From: Molossus alvarezi
Lineage: Eukaryota > Chordata > Mammalia > Chiroptera > Molossidae
Direction of reading: 5' to 3'
Length of the DNA: 64,000 nucleotides
NCBI GenBank assembly: GCA_037176705.1
Contig: CM073886.1
Span: 18,271,001 to 18,335,000 of the forward strand
The notes below the pieces were generated by a model that saw nothing but the letters and a program-made list of their open reading frames with translations, was not told the DNA's origin and made no database searches. The position numbers and the translations under genes are program-made. Shown here piece by piece: positions 10,180 to 22,392 of this stretch. Position 1 is the first letter of the stretch; the number at the start of each line of letters is the position of its first letter.

Positions 10180-11960
10180 AGGTCTTAAAGTTGCTTTGAT
10201 TTACTAACTCATAAAAGTGAGCATACCGCGATCTATGAATATTTCTATATAAAATCTATACATTGTATAAAACTGATTTGGCTCTTCAGTCTTTTTAATA
10301 GGACCCTGGTAGTCTTTGATGGACTTCTTGCTGATGGGACAAGATGTTTCAGGCTCATTATAAGTATATATTTCTTAACCCACTATTGGAATCAGCAATT
10401 TCCAAGAAACCCTTATTGCTCTTAGTGAGGAATAGTATTGCAAGACCATAATCTAAGTGCTGGGAATGGTTATTCATTGTTTCTAGGTCTTTACAGTGGA
10501 TAGAGCCAGAAACACACAACATTTAAAGTTGAAAGGATAAACCACCTCATAGATTCATTCATACTGATACTTCCAATTCAAATTCTCTACTACTGGGGTT
10601 TTAAATAATCTCCTCTCTATTACACCTGTCTTCCCTTTCTTCCACACCAAGAATCCTGGTCATGAAGAACCCAATATTCTATCCATTTACTTTGTCCCAC
10701 AATATATACATTGCAGTCTTGGGATCAAAACACTATTAATACTACTATTAATTTTGATATCTGAAAACAGGGTTTTAAAAGTTTTCTTGCATACTTTCTC
10801 CCCATTGTCCCCCTTCTTCATGGTTCTGCTATATCTTCACTATCAGATCATGTCGTGTTAGGTATATGACAAGGTTGCCCTTTGAACCCTCATTTAGTCT
10901 TAGTTCTACAAATTACTGTGTAATTAATGCTCACCCCCAGTCTTTACATCAGTATGTGCCTGGTGGTTTTGATGATCTGATTCCTTTGGGAGGATTAGAG
11001 TGTGTTCCCTGAGTTATTGCATGTTGCTTGCAGTCCACCTGTGCCCGTTCTGCGTGATGGTCTCCCGTGTTGGACATGCAGCACTTGGCCTGCATTCTCT
11101 TTTTTTCAGTATCTTAAATATTATTACCCCATTTCTTCTGATCTAAAGTGATTTCATCAAACTGTGTGTAAATAATCTAATTTTCTTTCCCTTATAAATC
11201 ATGTGTTCTTTCTGCATAGACACCTAGAGGATTATTTCTCTTTTACTTTAAAGTCTAGTGATTTTATGAAAATATTTCTTGGTATTAGCTATCTAGACGG
11301 TGTTTTCATGTACATCATTTACTCTTTTCATGTGTGACTTTATATTTTTTCATTTTAAGAAGATTTTCTTGAAATAGAATTTTTAATATTTGTTCTTTTC
11401 TTTCGAGCATTTTTTGTTCTCCAGGTCTCTATTATCTATATTTTGGGTCTTCCTTGCCTATCTTTAACTTCTGTCATTTTTTCTTGAATCCTCTTAATCT
11501 TTTTATCTCTTTATTTCTCTTTTTAGCAGCTTTATTTACATGCCATAAAATTCACGCATTGTGAGTGTACTATTTATGTTTTTCTTTTTTTCTCTATTTC
11601 TCCCAAGGCATTATTTTTATGTTTATTTGTCAATATGTTTTTTTCTAGCTTATTCTTCATTACCTAAAATAAATTTTCCTTTTATTTATAATTCTTGAAT
11701 TCTGGCACATCATTTCTAAAGTTTTCTCATGTTGATTTATGTTGTTCTTCCCATATTTTTTATCACTTTCGTAATGCCTTTGGGCATGTTTTGAAATGGA
11801 ATGTCACAATGTTGATCTTATTTTTGACAATATCTATCTTGAATGCCTTTGTTACCTTTAAGGATTGTATTCTCCTTAACTTGCCTTTTTTTTTTCTTTC
11901 TTTTAATAAATTTGTATGTGCTATGACTATGATTCTTTTCTGTTGCTCTTTTTGTTGTTG
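10180..11960. other. AT-rich region, partly old L1-like
   Basis: It is strongly AT-rich, with T-rich runs on the plus strand. The 11100-11650 part (for example TTTAGCAGCTTTATTTACATGCCATAAAATTCACGCATTGTGAGTG near 11522-11568) resembles antisense L1 or HAL1 sequence. No reading frame is conserved. A 146-codon open frame at 11695-12135 runs from this sequence into the VES and is not a gene. Confidence 0.35.
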
Positions 11961-12244
11961 TTGTTGTTTTTTGTTAATCCTCACTCAAAGATATTTTTTG
12001 AGAGTGGACAGAAGGGAGGGAGGGAGGGAGGGAGGAAGAGATAGAGGAGAGGGAAAGAGAAACATCGATGTGAGAGAGACAAATCAATCGGTTGCCTCCT
12101 GCACAACCCCCACCAGAGCCAGGGATCAAACCTGAAACCCAGGTGTGTGCCCTCGACCAGGAATCAAACCCAAGACCCTTCAGTGCCTGGGCCAATGCTC
12201 CATCCATGGAGCCACACTGGCCAGGGCTATTGCTTCTTTTTATG
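11943..12244 (-). mobile_element. VES SINE, antisense
   Basis: The head ends at 12227 (GGCCCTGGCCAGTGTGGCTCC reversed to CACTGGCCAGGGC), with a box B-like part near 12160-12175. The body is CATCGATGTGAGAGAGACAAATC, followed by a (GGGA)n tract at 12016-12033 and an ATCCTCACTCAAAGATA tail at 11977-11993. The imperfect duplications TTGCTCTTTTTGTTG (11943-11957) and TTGCTTCTTTTTATG (12230-12244) are the probable TSD. Confidence 0.85.
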
Positions 12245-13281
12245 TGATGAAATTTTAGAAAGAGTCCTGTTTTAGGAGGCTTTTCTAACTTCACAGAACT
12301 CCCTCTTCTGCTGTTTATTTTTGTACTTTTCTCCATGTAATTTTTAAAACCCATGGCTTGCTCTCTATGGTGTCCTGGTTTTCCCTCCCTCGCTCTTATT
12401 TAGACTTTCTCTTTCCTTCATCTCTATTGTCCTTCCCTGGCTCACTTCCAGCAATGTCTTGTCAGTATGGGACAGTCCTAGAAACAACCCTGAGTGGTTT
12501 GTTTGGGGGGTTTGCAAGGACTAGAAAGGACTAGGTTGACTTATATCCTTCATGTCTTACTGGGGATGCATGGCACCTACCCACACTGGACTAGCCAACA
12601 CCCTCACTGGTTTCAGCTGCTGTCCTCACGTTGGCTCTCCATGAATTGCAATGACTGCCTGCTGGCCATAGTGGGGTTCCTCTTTGTCATGTGACCAGTC
12701 ACATGACCTGTTGTTTTCCTTCTGCTTCCTCTCTCACAGATGCTGGTGGCACAAAACTGTCGATGGTCTGCTCACCCGCTTATATGTTGACATTCACATA
12801 GCCACTTTATTATTTGTGAAAGACGTTGTCTATGTTTCACTTTTATTCATTCATTACTCCAGCTATTTTGAAGGTGCTGGGGATGCTGGCGGCATCAGAA
12901 ACTATGCCATAGTTCCGATGTCAGCAATATGTTTGCACCGGAGAACCTGGGGCCCCAGAGGGTCAGGGGCCTGCTCGTGGCCACTCATCTGGGACTGAAA
13001 CCAAGGCAGACGGCTCTCTGAATGGCCATGCTACATTGCTGCTATGAAGAACATTCTTGGTTTGAACCCAGACACTTATATACACTAATCATAATGCCAA
13101 CCTTGGCCAACGATCTGCCCAAGTATAAATATGTATAAATAAGACAGAAGCCTTGTCCCTGAGTAATTTTATAGTCCATAGGGAAGACAGACCTGAAATA
13201 AAAATCAACCAAGTCAAATTAGTACCTACAAGATTGTAATAAGAGCTGAAGCAGGAGTAGAACCTTGCTCGCATGTTTAAG
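12245..13281. other. Unique sequence, no gene seen
   Basis: No repeat or exon is recognised. A 104-codon open frame at 12684-12998 (plus) shows no recognisable domain and lies in non-CpG DNA. Confidence 0.4.
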
Positions 13282-13546
13282 ATCATGGTGTTGCCCTGGC
13301 TGGTTTGGATCAATGGTTAGAGTGTCAGCCCATGGACCAAAGAGTCATGGGTCTGATTCTGGTCAAGGGCACGTGCCTCGGTTGCAGTTCAGTCCCTGGT
13401 CCTGGTCAGGGTCATGTGGGAGGCAGCCAGTCGACGTGTCTCTTTCACGTCAATGCTTCTCTCTCTCTCTCCCCCACTCTATCAGAAGATAGATGCAAAA
13501 AAATATTTTATTTTATTAAAAAAATAAAAAATAAAATAATGGTGTT
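13282..13546 (+). mobile_element. VES SINE
   Basis: It starts at 13293 with GCCCTGGCTGGTTTGG, with box B-like GGGTCTGATTCTGG near 13350. The body includes GTCGACGTGTCTCTTTCACGTC, a CT tract, then TATCAGAAGATAGATGC and an A/T-rich (TTTTA/AAAAT) tail. The TSD is ATCATGGTGTT (13282-13292) and ATAATGGTGTT (13536-13546). Confidence 0.9.
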
Positions 13547-13959
13547 AATAAAACTCTCTTCTTGTTTTAGAGAAAGGGCCCAAATGGACTGAAATGACAA
13601 TAATAACAGCAAAAACTTGATGTCCATGACTGTCGCCACATTTCCATTGCAGCAGCAAGATGAGCCTGCAGTCAGCGGTCACATTGCCGTGTGTTCATTC
13701 CTCATCCTCTCTTAGAAGTGGCTGGACCACGTATGCAAGTGCAGCCACTGTTATCAAGCACATGTTTTCCCTAAACCACTTTTCCAGATTTGTTCATACC
13801 CGGCTATTTTTCCCCGGGACCATTTTATCCCACAAGGAGACATATTTATCCTGGCTTGCTCAGTGTGCGTACCAAAGGAGGTTGACTGCATGAGATGACA
13901 TGACGAGGTGCCTTTCCCCTTTATCTATTGCTTCTCTTTACTCCAATGTCGAACTGTCC

Positions 13960-14100
13960 ACCACTCAGCAGATTTGTTGAGGGCCCACGATGTGCTGGGC
14001 ACAGCCCTGTCTCTGGGGATGGAGCAGTGACTCAGGCACACTGAATACCCCTCCTCCAGGGGTTTGTGTGACAACAACCAGGGTAAAGACCTCAGCACGT
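13960..14100 (-). repeat. L2 LINE 3' end, antisense
   Basis: GATTTGTTGAGGGCCCACGATGTGCTGGGCACAGCCCTGTCTCTGGGGATGGAGCAGTGACTCAGG is a diverged antisense L2 end ('tttattgagcacctactatgtgccaggcactg...ggggatacagcagtgaac'). Confidence 0.65.
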
Positions 14101-14604
14101 ATCTCTGAACTGATTCTGAGCCAAGGCACTTAAGGCTCACATAGTAGGTCTCATCATGTAACAGGAAATACCACCATGCTGGGAAGTTGTCCTCAGCAAA
14201 GGGAAGGCTTGGGGTTCTTACAGTGAGGCATGAGGGGGGAGAAACAGAAAGTGCTTGGCTTGGGACCCCGATCTCAGAGGCTTCAAGGATGAAAAACTGT
14301 GACTCAGTCTTTTTCCCTCTGGTGTCAAATTATCTGCCATTCTGGGTGTTAACTTTATTAGGATATAGAATCATTGCATTTTTAAGGAAAGCAATGAACT
14401 TAAATAGCATCATAAGTTAGACTCCGCTGCCCAGGCAGTAGCTCTGAGGCCTCTGGATAAGTTACTTCAAGTATTTAAGCCAGAGTTCCCACTAGAACCG
14501 TGTTTCACCCACACCGCATTTCCAGCCTCAGGCATCACTGCATCCCCTCTACCTTGCACTGAGTGGGGCTCAGTGAATTCTTACTGAGTGGACAGATGAG
14601 TGAG

Positions 14605-14790
14605 CGAATGAAGAGCGTGGACGCTGGGGTTGTGTGAACTTGTGTTTTAATTAGCCGCCCAGCTGCTAACTGGGAAACCTTGGAGTGAATTCGTTTAACT
14701 CACTAGTGCCTAATTTCTTCACTTATGAAAGGAAGATGAGAGCGTGAGCACCTACCTCACAGTTTTAAGGCAGATGAAAAAAGAGAAAGC
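14605..14790 (+). repeat. MIR SINE
   Basis: AGAGCGTGGACGCTGGGGTTG..., then GCCGCCCAGCTGCTAACTGGG, CTTGGAGTGAATTCGTTTAACTCACTAGTGCC...CTTCACTTATGAAAGG and GAGCACCTACCTCACAGTTTTAAGG follow the full MIR order. No TSD is left. Confidence 0.65.
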
Positions 14791-15039
14791 TTAGCCCGGG
14801 GCGAGAAGACAGTGCACGCGCCGTCATTGTGTCCCTGTGGCTATTCATCTCCCTCCGAAATGCTAGCGAAATTCCGAAGAGCTCGCAATGATTTCACGGG
14901 TCCCCATGCAGCAGTGACTGCAAAGAGCAGGTGTCACGAGCTACTTGGTAAGGGCTTACTCCCATTCATGGGGGAGGAACGTACCCATTTAAAGGTGATT
15001 CCCCTCAGCCCGGGTCTGACCTTTCCCTGAAGACTTCAT

Positions 15040-15460
15040 CCTTCATGTAAAAGTAAAAACCAACACCACAAAAGAGCCCTCTCTCCTTCTCCTTTGATAA
15101 GTTAAGCCAAAACAACAACAACGAAGTGCCTTTGATGCCTTTGCTGTTTAGTACTTAATAAATCATAGCACATAATTATGTTGATAAATTCCAACAGCCT
15201 AGCCGACTCGTCTTTCCTGACGCTGGCTTGGGATGCCCCTGATAAATCAATCTCGACTTCTAACTGCGTCGCTATCCTGCGCAGAATCTGCTTTGTTCCT
15301 CCCTCGCAGTGCGCTGGGGCAATACATCACCCAGCCCTTCATCCTTCTTCCATATCGTTAGAGCAACAGCTGGTTCTGATAATGCATTAATGTAATACAT
15401 CACGGAGCTGGGTGCCTGGCCGCTCCATTACTCAAAAGCTAATGTGATAGGGAAGGGAAA
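15040..15460. promoter_or_regulatory. Candidate conserved enhancer-like element
   Basis: It is free of repeats. It holds many TAAT/GATAAAT-type motifs: ACATAATTATG at 15170-15180, GATAAATC at 15240-15247 and the palindrome TAATGCATTA at 15380-15389. AATACATCAC occurs twice, at 15321-15330 and 15394-15403, the copies 73 bp apart. No coding signal is visible; the small frame at 15178-15390 matches nothing known. Such motif density over several hundred bases is typical of vertebrate developmental enhancers. Function and conservation are inferred. Confidence 0.4.
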
Positions 15461-16280
15461 AACCTCGTGTGCCGAGAGCTCCGAAGTTGGGGCTTTGTTT
15501 TCTAGTTTCCAGCGTGGCACCTGAAACGTCAGGGTCCAGATTTTCCCCTTCGCAATCTGTTTTCACATGCTCTGCTGAGTTTGTTCTTCTGAGCGAATGT
15601 CTGCTCGTGTTGCCCGAATCCAGAAAGCGGCTTGATCTGTGATCGGTGTCGGGTGGAAGCCCCGTGTTCAGTCACTGCTTTTGCCCGTGTTTGAGCGGCT
15701 TTTGGCGTAATTTAAGGTCGATGTCAGAATGCTTACTCGGCATGTAGATTCTGCAGTTTCGTAGGTGTGTTGCTTCAGGCAGAGCAGTTGTATGATTTAA
15801 TGAGCTGTATGTCAAGCAGTGCACACATAGTAATGACTCAGTTAAAATGAACTATTTTTGTTAATATTTTCTAGCCTGCCATTTACTAAATTAGATATCC
15901 TAGGAGACAGTTATTGACAAGTAATTAAAAGAGTAAAAGCGTTCTGCAGGCACATGAGTTAGGGAAAGCTTGGGCTGAAATAAATGATGTAGAATTGTTC
16001 ACTGCAGGACTTATCAGTGCCTTTAATATGCTAAAGCAATTTATGTGTGTCCTAGAGAGGGAGAGAGTAGACACTGCTTCCCAAACTGTTTGGCTTTAAA
16101 ACCCCTGTTTTCAGAGTAAGGGGAGTGATGTCACTTGAATACAACTGGGAAATTTAAATGTGATCCAATTCTATTATTACGGTAGATGAGGCCTTGGTCA
16201 AGCTGATAAAGCAAATTAAATGCAGAATGGGGCCAAAACTCAGGACTGCTGAAATTCAGGATCTTTACATCTTCCTTCTA
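15461..16280. other. Unique, TAAT-rich sequence; possible further conserved DNA
   Basis: No repeats are recognised through 16280. Motifs such as AAGCTGATAAAGCAAATTAAATGC (about 16199-16222) and TTTAATATGCTAAAGCAATTTATG (about 16021-16044) continue the AT-rich style of the previous element. Nothing here looks like an exon. Confidence 0.3.
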
Positions 16281-18030
16281 TACCTGTGTGTCTCAAAGTG
16301 CCACCTGTGATCACCTCTATCAGGAACACCTCTTTCAGGATCACCTGGGACCGGGACGGTCAGGGACTCCGACTCCTGTTGGCCACCTCAGAGCTGTGAA
16401 TCAATCTCTGGTGTCAAAGTGCAGGAAACTGAATGGCCACGAGTATCTGAGGCAATTTTCTTGTAAGCTGGAGTCTGGACCCACTGGACTGCCTGTCTGC
16501 AGCCCCCCCACCCCGACTCTGCAGAAGGTCTGTATCTCAGGAGAACACTGGAGACATCTGTGGTTTTCAGAGGCCAGCCCGCCAAGCAGATGCTTCCACA
16601 GAGACCCTTTCCTACCCTACCCTTGGCAGTCAGCGTGAGAGCCCCGCCCCTGTGACCACTGGTAATGCTCCTCCAGGGAACCATGTGGGGGAGATCAGTT
16701 TGAAATGGAGAGACACGTACTCAGGGCCTTGCCAATTCACTCTGGAGAGAGCATGACAATGCTTCGGTTTCCATGGCGACCAGGTGACTGTAAGCTCACC
16801 TTTGGCCCTGGAAACAGCCTCCAGCTTCTGGGAACAACTGCAAAGCTGCTGCTTATTATGAGAGGGGAGAACACACGGGGGAGAGGAGAAAACCGGCTGT
16901 GGATTCCGAGGCAGCCTCAGCTGCCCAATCTGCACTGCGAGAAAAGTTAGAAAAAAGCCCCACAGCAAAGAGACAGTCCAGTAGGACCTCCAGCCAAGGG
17001 AGGTGGCGATGACAGGCTACCTTCAGATTTCAGTGCAACCCTCTTGACAGCAACAGCCAACATTTGTTATTTTCTTCTTTTTCTTCCAAGAGAGGCGGCA
17101 TTCAATCAGGGTGGCTAGTGATTGTGGAGAGGCTAACACCGTAAGTGCTAGTTAGCTGAGCATGTACTCCAGGATGGGGTTTATATGTCTGACCCCCTTT
17201 AATCCTCCCACTCTTTCAGGCAAGTTTCACGAGGAGGAGATTAAGGGGCCGGGAGGACAAGTTATGCCCCATGGTCACATACACGGGGCAGTGGTGCTGC
17301 TGGGACTGGAACCCAGGCTATAATGGGGCATTTGACCAAGGGACTCCTGAAAAGTGTCCCATCAGCCGCACCCACATCTGTCTCTCTAGGAAGTATGACT
17401 TCTTGCTTCCAACAGACTTTCCTCTCTGAAAGGCAAGAAGGTATGATCTCAGCCGTTGTAAACAATTCTGTCTATTTAGCTTGGGACATAAAGGTCAAGT
17501 GTTAAAATGCTTTCATGCCTCCGACCACTGTTTGCATCTCCCCTGGCTAAGTGATTGCCATCTCGACATCAAACTGACTTCCCTCCGGCAGGGTCTGGGA
17601 CTGGCCACCACTGGCAGAAGAGTTGGAATCCACAGGGCAGGCGGGAGGGTAATGGCTTCCCAGCCAGAGGGACTGGCCTTGGCGTAATCGGCGGGAAATG
17701 CAGACATATTGATGGGGCGGGAGCCTCAGGGTGTCTCAGGACCCTGAAGGAATGACAGACAGGCCACCCTAGAGCTGCTCACAGTTTTCATCAGCTCCTC
17801 ATGGAGCGATGGGCAGGGATGCCGCCGTAGTTCTGTCCCGTTGATGGGGAGAATTGGATGAGACCAGCATTTCTCAGTGTGCGGGTCTGCAAGGTACTTA
17901 AAGAAGGTGTTTGGGGTCATTTTTGAGGGGACGCAGATCAGGCATTAAGTAACATTAGATAACATAACGAGAAAGTTTCATTCCCTTTGGGTTCTTCTGG
18001 TGGCCCCAAGGAGGGAATAGCAGTAGGGTA
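16281..18030. other. Mostly unique sequence, no gene seen
   Basis: 16290-16440 faintly resembles the 'aaagtg...gatcacctggga' hAT-type MER repeat. From 16500 to 17900 GC is moderate, and overlapping frames of 60-116 codons on both strands carry no recognisable domain. A MIR-like antisense relic lies around 17170-17320 (TTTAATCCTCCCACTC...TTATGCCCCATGGTCACATAC). Confidence 0.35.
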
Positions 18031-18295
18031 CTCACGTGTGTCTATTTTTTTATCCTCACCCCAGGACATTTTTCCATTTTTGTTCAGATAGAGTGGGAGG
18101 GGGAGAGAGAGATAGAGAGAAACATCAGTGTGAAAGGGACACATCAAGTGGCCACTTCCCACACAACCCCAACCGGGGCCAGGGACAAACTGCAGCCGAG
18201 GTACATGGCCTTAGCGGGAACGGATCCTGGGTCTCTCTGGACCGTGTCCGACGCTCTAACCGCTGAGCCAAAGCGGCCAGGGCTCATGTGTGTCT
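18031..18295 (-). mobile_element. VES SINE, antisense, long-tail type
   Basis: The head ends at 18282 (GCCCTGGCCGCTTTGGCTCAG on minus), with a box B-like region near 18215, the body CATCAGTGTGAAAGGGACACATC, a GA tract, and the tail TATCCTCACCCCAGGACATTTTTCC at 18050-18074. The TSDs are CTCACGTGTGTCT (18031-18043) and CTCATGTGTGTCT (18283-18295). They differ at one CpG transition. Confidence 0.93.
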
Positions 18296-18941
18296 TTAAT
18301 GCCTCTTTAATCTTTGCCAAGGTGCCCTTGTAGCACCCAAAGAGACAGATCTCAGACTCAGGGCTTCGGCAGGCAACAGCAACTCCCTGCGATTTAACAC
18401 AGCTTCGTCCTTGCTTTTTATAGCTACTTTCTGTGTTCCATGAGGAGAGTTTCCATTTCTGGACGAGATGTGAGTTTCGGAGTCGGACTGCTGTCTGCAA
18501 GCCCGCAGCATTCTGGGAGCTCCCTGAAATGAGACTCAGTCCCCCGGGACTGCACGCACATTCTCAGGATGCCCGGAGGTTCCGGCACCTTCCAGCTCAA
18601 CTGGAGAACGCCTGCTGCAGTTTCCTGTTTTAGAATCAATATTGCAGTAAAAGAAATGGGCCAATTTAAGAAAACCCATGACTAAATGACAGTACAGGGG
18701 CAGCAACCATGCAGAGGGGCCACGGAGATTGCAGAGGGGCCTGGAGAAGCCGCCACCTGCAGAGCTGCTACCTGCAGATCCTGGGGCAGCGTGCTCTGGA
18801 GAGCTCCGCGCTGCAGATCTGGGTCTGTGTTTGGGGGAACCTTCCAAAAAACAAAAAACCCAATCACCTGCCCCAAAATGCAATGTGGTGTGAAAATACA
18901 AGACGGCGTCTTCCCTCTGAAAGTCACGTGTTGTTCTAAAA

Positions 18942-19147
18942 TCGTGGTTCTCAACTGTCCAAATGTCTCAAGGGACATTTGACAATGTGTGAGGATATTT
19001 TTGATTATCGCAGTTGGAGAGCTGCTGCTGGGGTCTAGTGGGGTCTAGTAGGGGATACTAAACATCCCCCAGTGCACAGAAAAGCCCCCCCCTCCAAGAA
19101 ATTATCCAGCTCCAAATGTCAATAGGGCCAAGGATGAAAAACTCTGA
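18942..19147 (+). mobile_element. MER5A (hAT-Charlie, non-autonomous)
   Basis: It runs from TCGTGGTTCTCAACTG through GGGACATTTGACAATGTGTGAGGATATTTTTGATT, GGGGTCTAGTAGGGGATACTAAACATCCCCCAGTGCACAG and AAATTATCCAGCTCCAAATGTCAATAGGGCC to GATGAAAAACTCTG. This is the full MER5A order. The local doubling GGGGTCTAGT at 19030-19049 is a small internal duplication. Confidence 0.75.
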
Positions 19148-19284
19148 TTTAAATGGATTTTTTTGTCATCCAAGATAACTGAGTGCAGATCAGTGAAATG
19201 CCAGGTATAAAACACCTCTGCTTCAAACCCTTTGCTTTCATCTCATGGAGCATGAAAGTCCTTCAGTGGTCTGTAAACTTCCGC

Positions 19285-19755
19285 AGCATCCAGAGGTATT
19301 ACCTTCTCTAACCTGACATTGTTCTGCTCCCTTCACCCAAGCACGCTGGGCTCCAGCCACACTGTCCTCCAAGTTGTTTTCAGAATGGTCTAAGTACACT
19401 AGTATGTTCCCACATCAGGACCTTTGCACATGATTAAAAAAAAATTCCTCTCGTGCCCAGAACTGCCATCCACATGGCTCTATCCATGTTCTTCCATGCG
19501 CCTCTGTTCTAATCTCGTGTTACCAGGAGGCCTTCTCTGACCATCTTATCCAATAAGCAACCCCTTTTTCATCCCTCTCTCCTCCTTTCCTGCCATGATT
19601 TTCCCTGTAGAACTTACCATCAGAATATCTGTATACTTTCTCTCTGCGAGACTGTACTTACCACGGATGTGCATTCACTGTTATATTCCAAGTTGTAACA
19701 GTGTCTGGCAAATGGATGCTTTAAATGAACAAAGAGTGAATGGATACATGGATGA
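19285..19755 (+). repeat. L2 LINE, 3' region
   Basis: TATTACCTTCTCTAACCTGACATTG, CTGGGCTCCAGCCACACTG, CAGGACCTTTGCACATG, then AGGCCTTCTCTGACC, ATTTTCCCTGTAGAACTTACC and CAGTGTCTGGCAAATGGATG are successive landmarks of the L2 3' end. The copy is nearly 470 bp and interrupted only by an A-run at 19436-19443. Confidence 0.7.
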
Positions 19756-20563
19756 ATAAACACATGCTTGGATTATAGTCCTCAACAGGCCAATTCAGGC
19801 GCCTCCCTTTCTGCCTCAGTTTCTCCAGGTGAGCGGGTTGCGTAGATGACCCCTGGGGTCCGTTCCAGCCCTTGTGTCTCGGGTTGTGACTTCAGAGAGA
19901 GTGCAACTTTAATGCTCACGGCAGCCCTGTCTCTGCAGTGAACTGCTTGCACCCTCCCAGCTGCCCCAACCCCGGACCCCAGATGCCTCTGTCAGAGCTG
20001 AGAGGCCTCGGGAATTAGGGATGTCAGAAATCCTCAGAAAGTGGCAGGTCCATTGTGTGAACCGCTGAATTGGGTAATTAGGGAGGGTGGCACTCCAGTC
20101 ACTGTAAAAGCTGAGTGGGCGGGAAGAAGAGCTGTTCCCTGACAGTCACTGCCCATCCACCGAGAGGCGGGCTCGGGCTCCGCACAGTCGGGCTTTGTCA
20201 CCGACAGTGCTTTCTCTGGCTCCCGAGGAGCATGGAGGAAAGGGGCGAAGGGCTGGGGGCCTGACATCCACTCCTGGGCGTTTTGAGGGAGGGGAGGAGG
20301 GTGGGGGGGTAGGAGGAGGCCAGCCTTCCAGCCCAGGGCGGGATCAGGGCACTGTGATCACCGGCATTGTGGGCACGGATGCGGTCCAGCTCAAGTGCTC
20401 AGAAAACATCTTCTTCTTTGTTCTTTATAACCAATTTCATTTCTGACCCCGAAGGAAGCTTAACCTCCCTCCTGTCTGGGAACTTACCCACTCTCAGGGG
20501 GTCAGAGGGTTCAGGATTCGATTGGATTAGATTGTTTCTTCCACTCCTGAAGTCGTGGATATT

Positions 20564-20846
20564 CTGAACATGGTTTCTCTAATTTTTTTTTTTATCCTCA
20601 CCCGAGGACATTATTCCATTTTTTTGTTCAGATAGAGCGGGAGGGAGAGAGAGGAAGAGAGAGAGAGAGAAACATCGACGTGAAAGGGACACATCGAGTG
20701 GCTGCCACCCACACGACCAACCAGGGCTGGGGACAAACTGCAACTGAGGTACATGCCCTTAGCGGGAACCGAACCCGGGTCTCTCTGGACTGCAGGCCGA
20801 CGCTCCAACCGCTGAGCCAAACCGGCCAGGGCTGAACATGGTTTCT
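20564..20846 (-). mobile_element. VES SINE, antisense, young copy
   Basis: Full length. The head ends at 20831; box B-like GGTTCGGTTCCCGC and box A-like regions are well preserved; the body is CATCGACGTGAAAGGGACACATCG, then a GA tract and tail ATCCTCACCCGAGGACA at 20594-20610. The TSD is perfect: CTGAACATGGTTTCT at 20564-20578 and 20832-20846. Intact CpG sites (CATCGACG, CGAACCCGGG) mark it as one of the least decayed copies here. Confidence 0.95.
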
Positions 20847-21204
20847 AACAGGGAGCAAGGCTTTGGGGAGTGGGGTCCGGGTCTGGATGCTCTAGGATGC
20901 TAAGGCTCATTCACCCCTCCCCCTCCTCTCCCTCCCCCCTCTCCTCCTTCTACAGAATCACCCAGGTAGGGTCATCTTTCTTGTGGAGAGGAGGATGGAA
21001 GCCTCATTTCTTTCCTGCTCCCCCAGTACTTTGCCTCTCCCCATATCGGGCCTTATACTTTTAGAGACAAAAGACACCTGTGGACTATTTGTAGTCATCT
21101 CGACTTCCCAGGCACAACGAGCTGAGTGGAGGGAAAGAAAAAGAGAAAACTACCAGGAGAGGAGGAAAGCATCTGCTAATTTCTCAAGGTATATCCGGCC
21201 ATTA

Positions 21205-21545
21205 ATCATAACGAACCACCACGCACTGGGCACGCACTCCAGGGCAGGCACTGTGCTGAAGGCGGCATTCCCACGAATCACTGACAGCCCTGTGGATAAC
21301 CTCGTGAGATAACAATGCCACACACTCCAGGACTACCTCACTGTGGCTCAGCACAGGGTAAGCACCTGGCCTATACAAACTCAGTTCATTTCCCTGCAAT
21401 CTAAATGGTAGCTGCTGTTATTATTCCCATCTTGTAGATGAGGACACGCGACACAGAGGAGTTAAGTGATGTGTCCAAGGTCACACAGAGCTGAGTTCCA
21501 TCCCAGGCAGCTGGGTTGCAAAGCCAGGGCACAGGTGACTTCATG
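21205..21545 (-). repeat. MIR-like sequence, antisense, two parts
   Basis: The part at 21415-21500 (TGCTGTTATTATTCCCATCTTGTAGATGAGGACACG...GTGATGTGTCCAAGGTCACACAG) is a clear antisense MIR core. The part at 21215-21310 (GCACTGTGCTGAAGGCGGCATTCCCACGAATC) fits the antisense 3' end. A spacer at 21311-21400 makes a second insertion or heavy divergence likely. Confidence 0.65.
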
Positions 21546-22007
21546 GACACCCAGGTGAAGTGGAGTTAGCCACTTCGCCTGGGACTTTCCCAGTAGTGCC
21601 CTCCCTCTGTCTTGCCAGTTGGGAAGCTCTTCGTGACTTGTAGGCAACTGCACACACCTGGCACCTGACGCAAGCTGGCCCCAAGGCAAGAATCCAATGC
21701 ATGGTCAGCCACTGCGATGGCTCGAAGGAAGAGGGAACACCTGGCTGCCTCCAGGGACACTCTCAAGCCAGGTGCCCCACAGTCCCAACCAGGATGGCTC
21801 AGCATTCGCACGCATGTCTGGGAAGATGAGGCCGAGCAGCCTGTGCTACTATTCCATGCATACCTAAGAATAAATTAGTGTCCACCAATGTGTAATCCAA
21901 GAGACAGTCCTTTTTATGGAAATAATAGCTTTTCTTTTCCAAAAGATCCTTCTTATGTTTCTACTGAAGTTTCTTGGGACAGTTGTAGATTGGTATGCTA
22001 TATATAT

Positions 22008-22055
22008 GGTATAGATATAGTTATAGATATAGATATAGATATAGATATAGAGATA
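22008..22055. repeat. (GATATA)n simple repeat
   Basis: A nearly perfect hexamer repeat (ATAGAT phase) of about eight units, slightly interrupted near 22018-22024. Confidence 0.9.
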
Positions 22056-22149
22056 TGGGGAGAGAGAAAAGTACTGTGTGCATATTTATCGACTTTTCTC
22101 CGATGGTCAACATTTTGCAGACTATAGTGTATTTTATGGTACCAGACAG

Positions 22150-22356
22150 TTCTAGAACCTTAAGGATCTATCCTATAATCACATTCACCTTGAACTCACC
22201 CCCACTCCATCTCTAAAACCCTGGTGACCGCTGATCTGTTCTCCATTTCTAAGATTTTATCAGTTCAAAAATGTCAGGTAAATGGAATTATATAGCATGC
22301 AGCTTTTAGGACTGGCTTTTTTTCACTTAGCATAATTCCCTGCAGATTTATCCAAG

Positions 22357-22392
<36 letters not shown>

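Noticed and set aside
11695..12135. 146-codon plus-strand open frame
   Set aside because: It is AT-rich sequence reading into the VES SINE, and its C-terminal part is SINE translation.
20611..20858. Repeated frames with a Ser/Leu-rich end, seen at several VES copies
   Set aside because: The same peptide style recurs at every VES because it is the translated CT tract and body. It is not a gene family.
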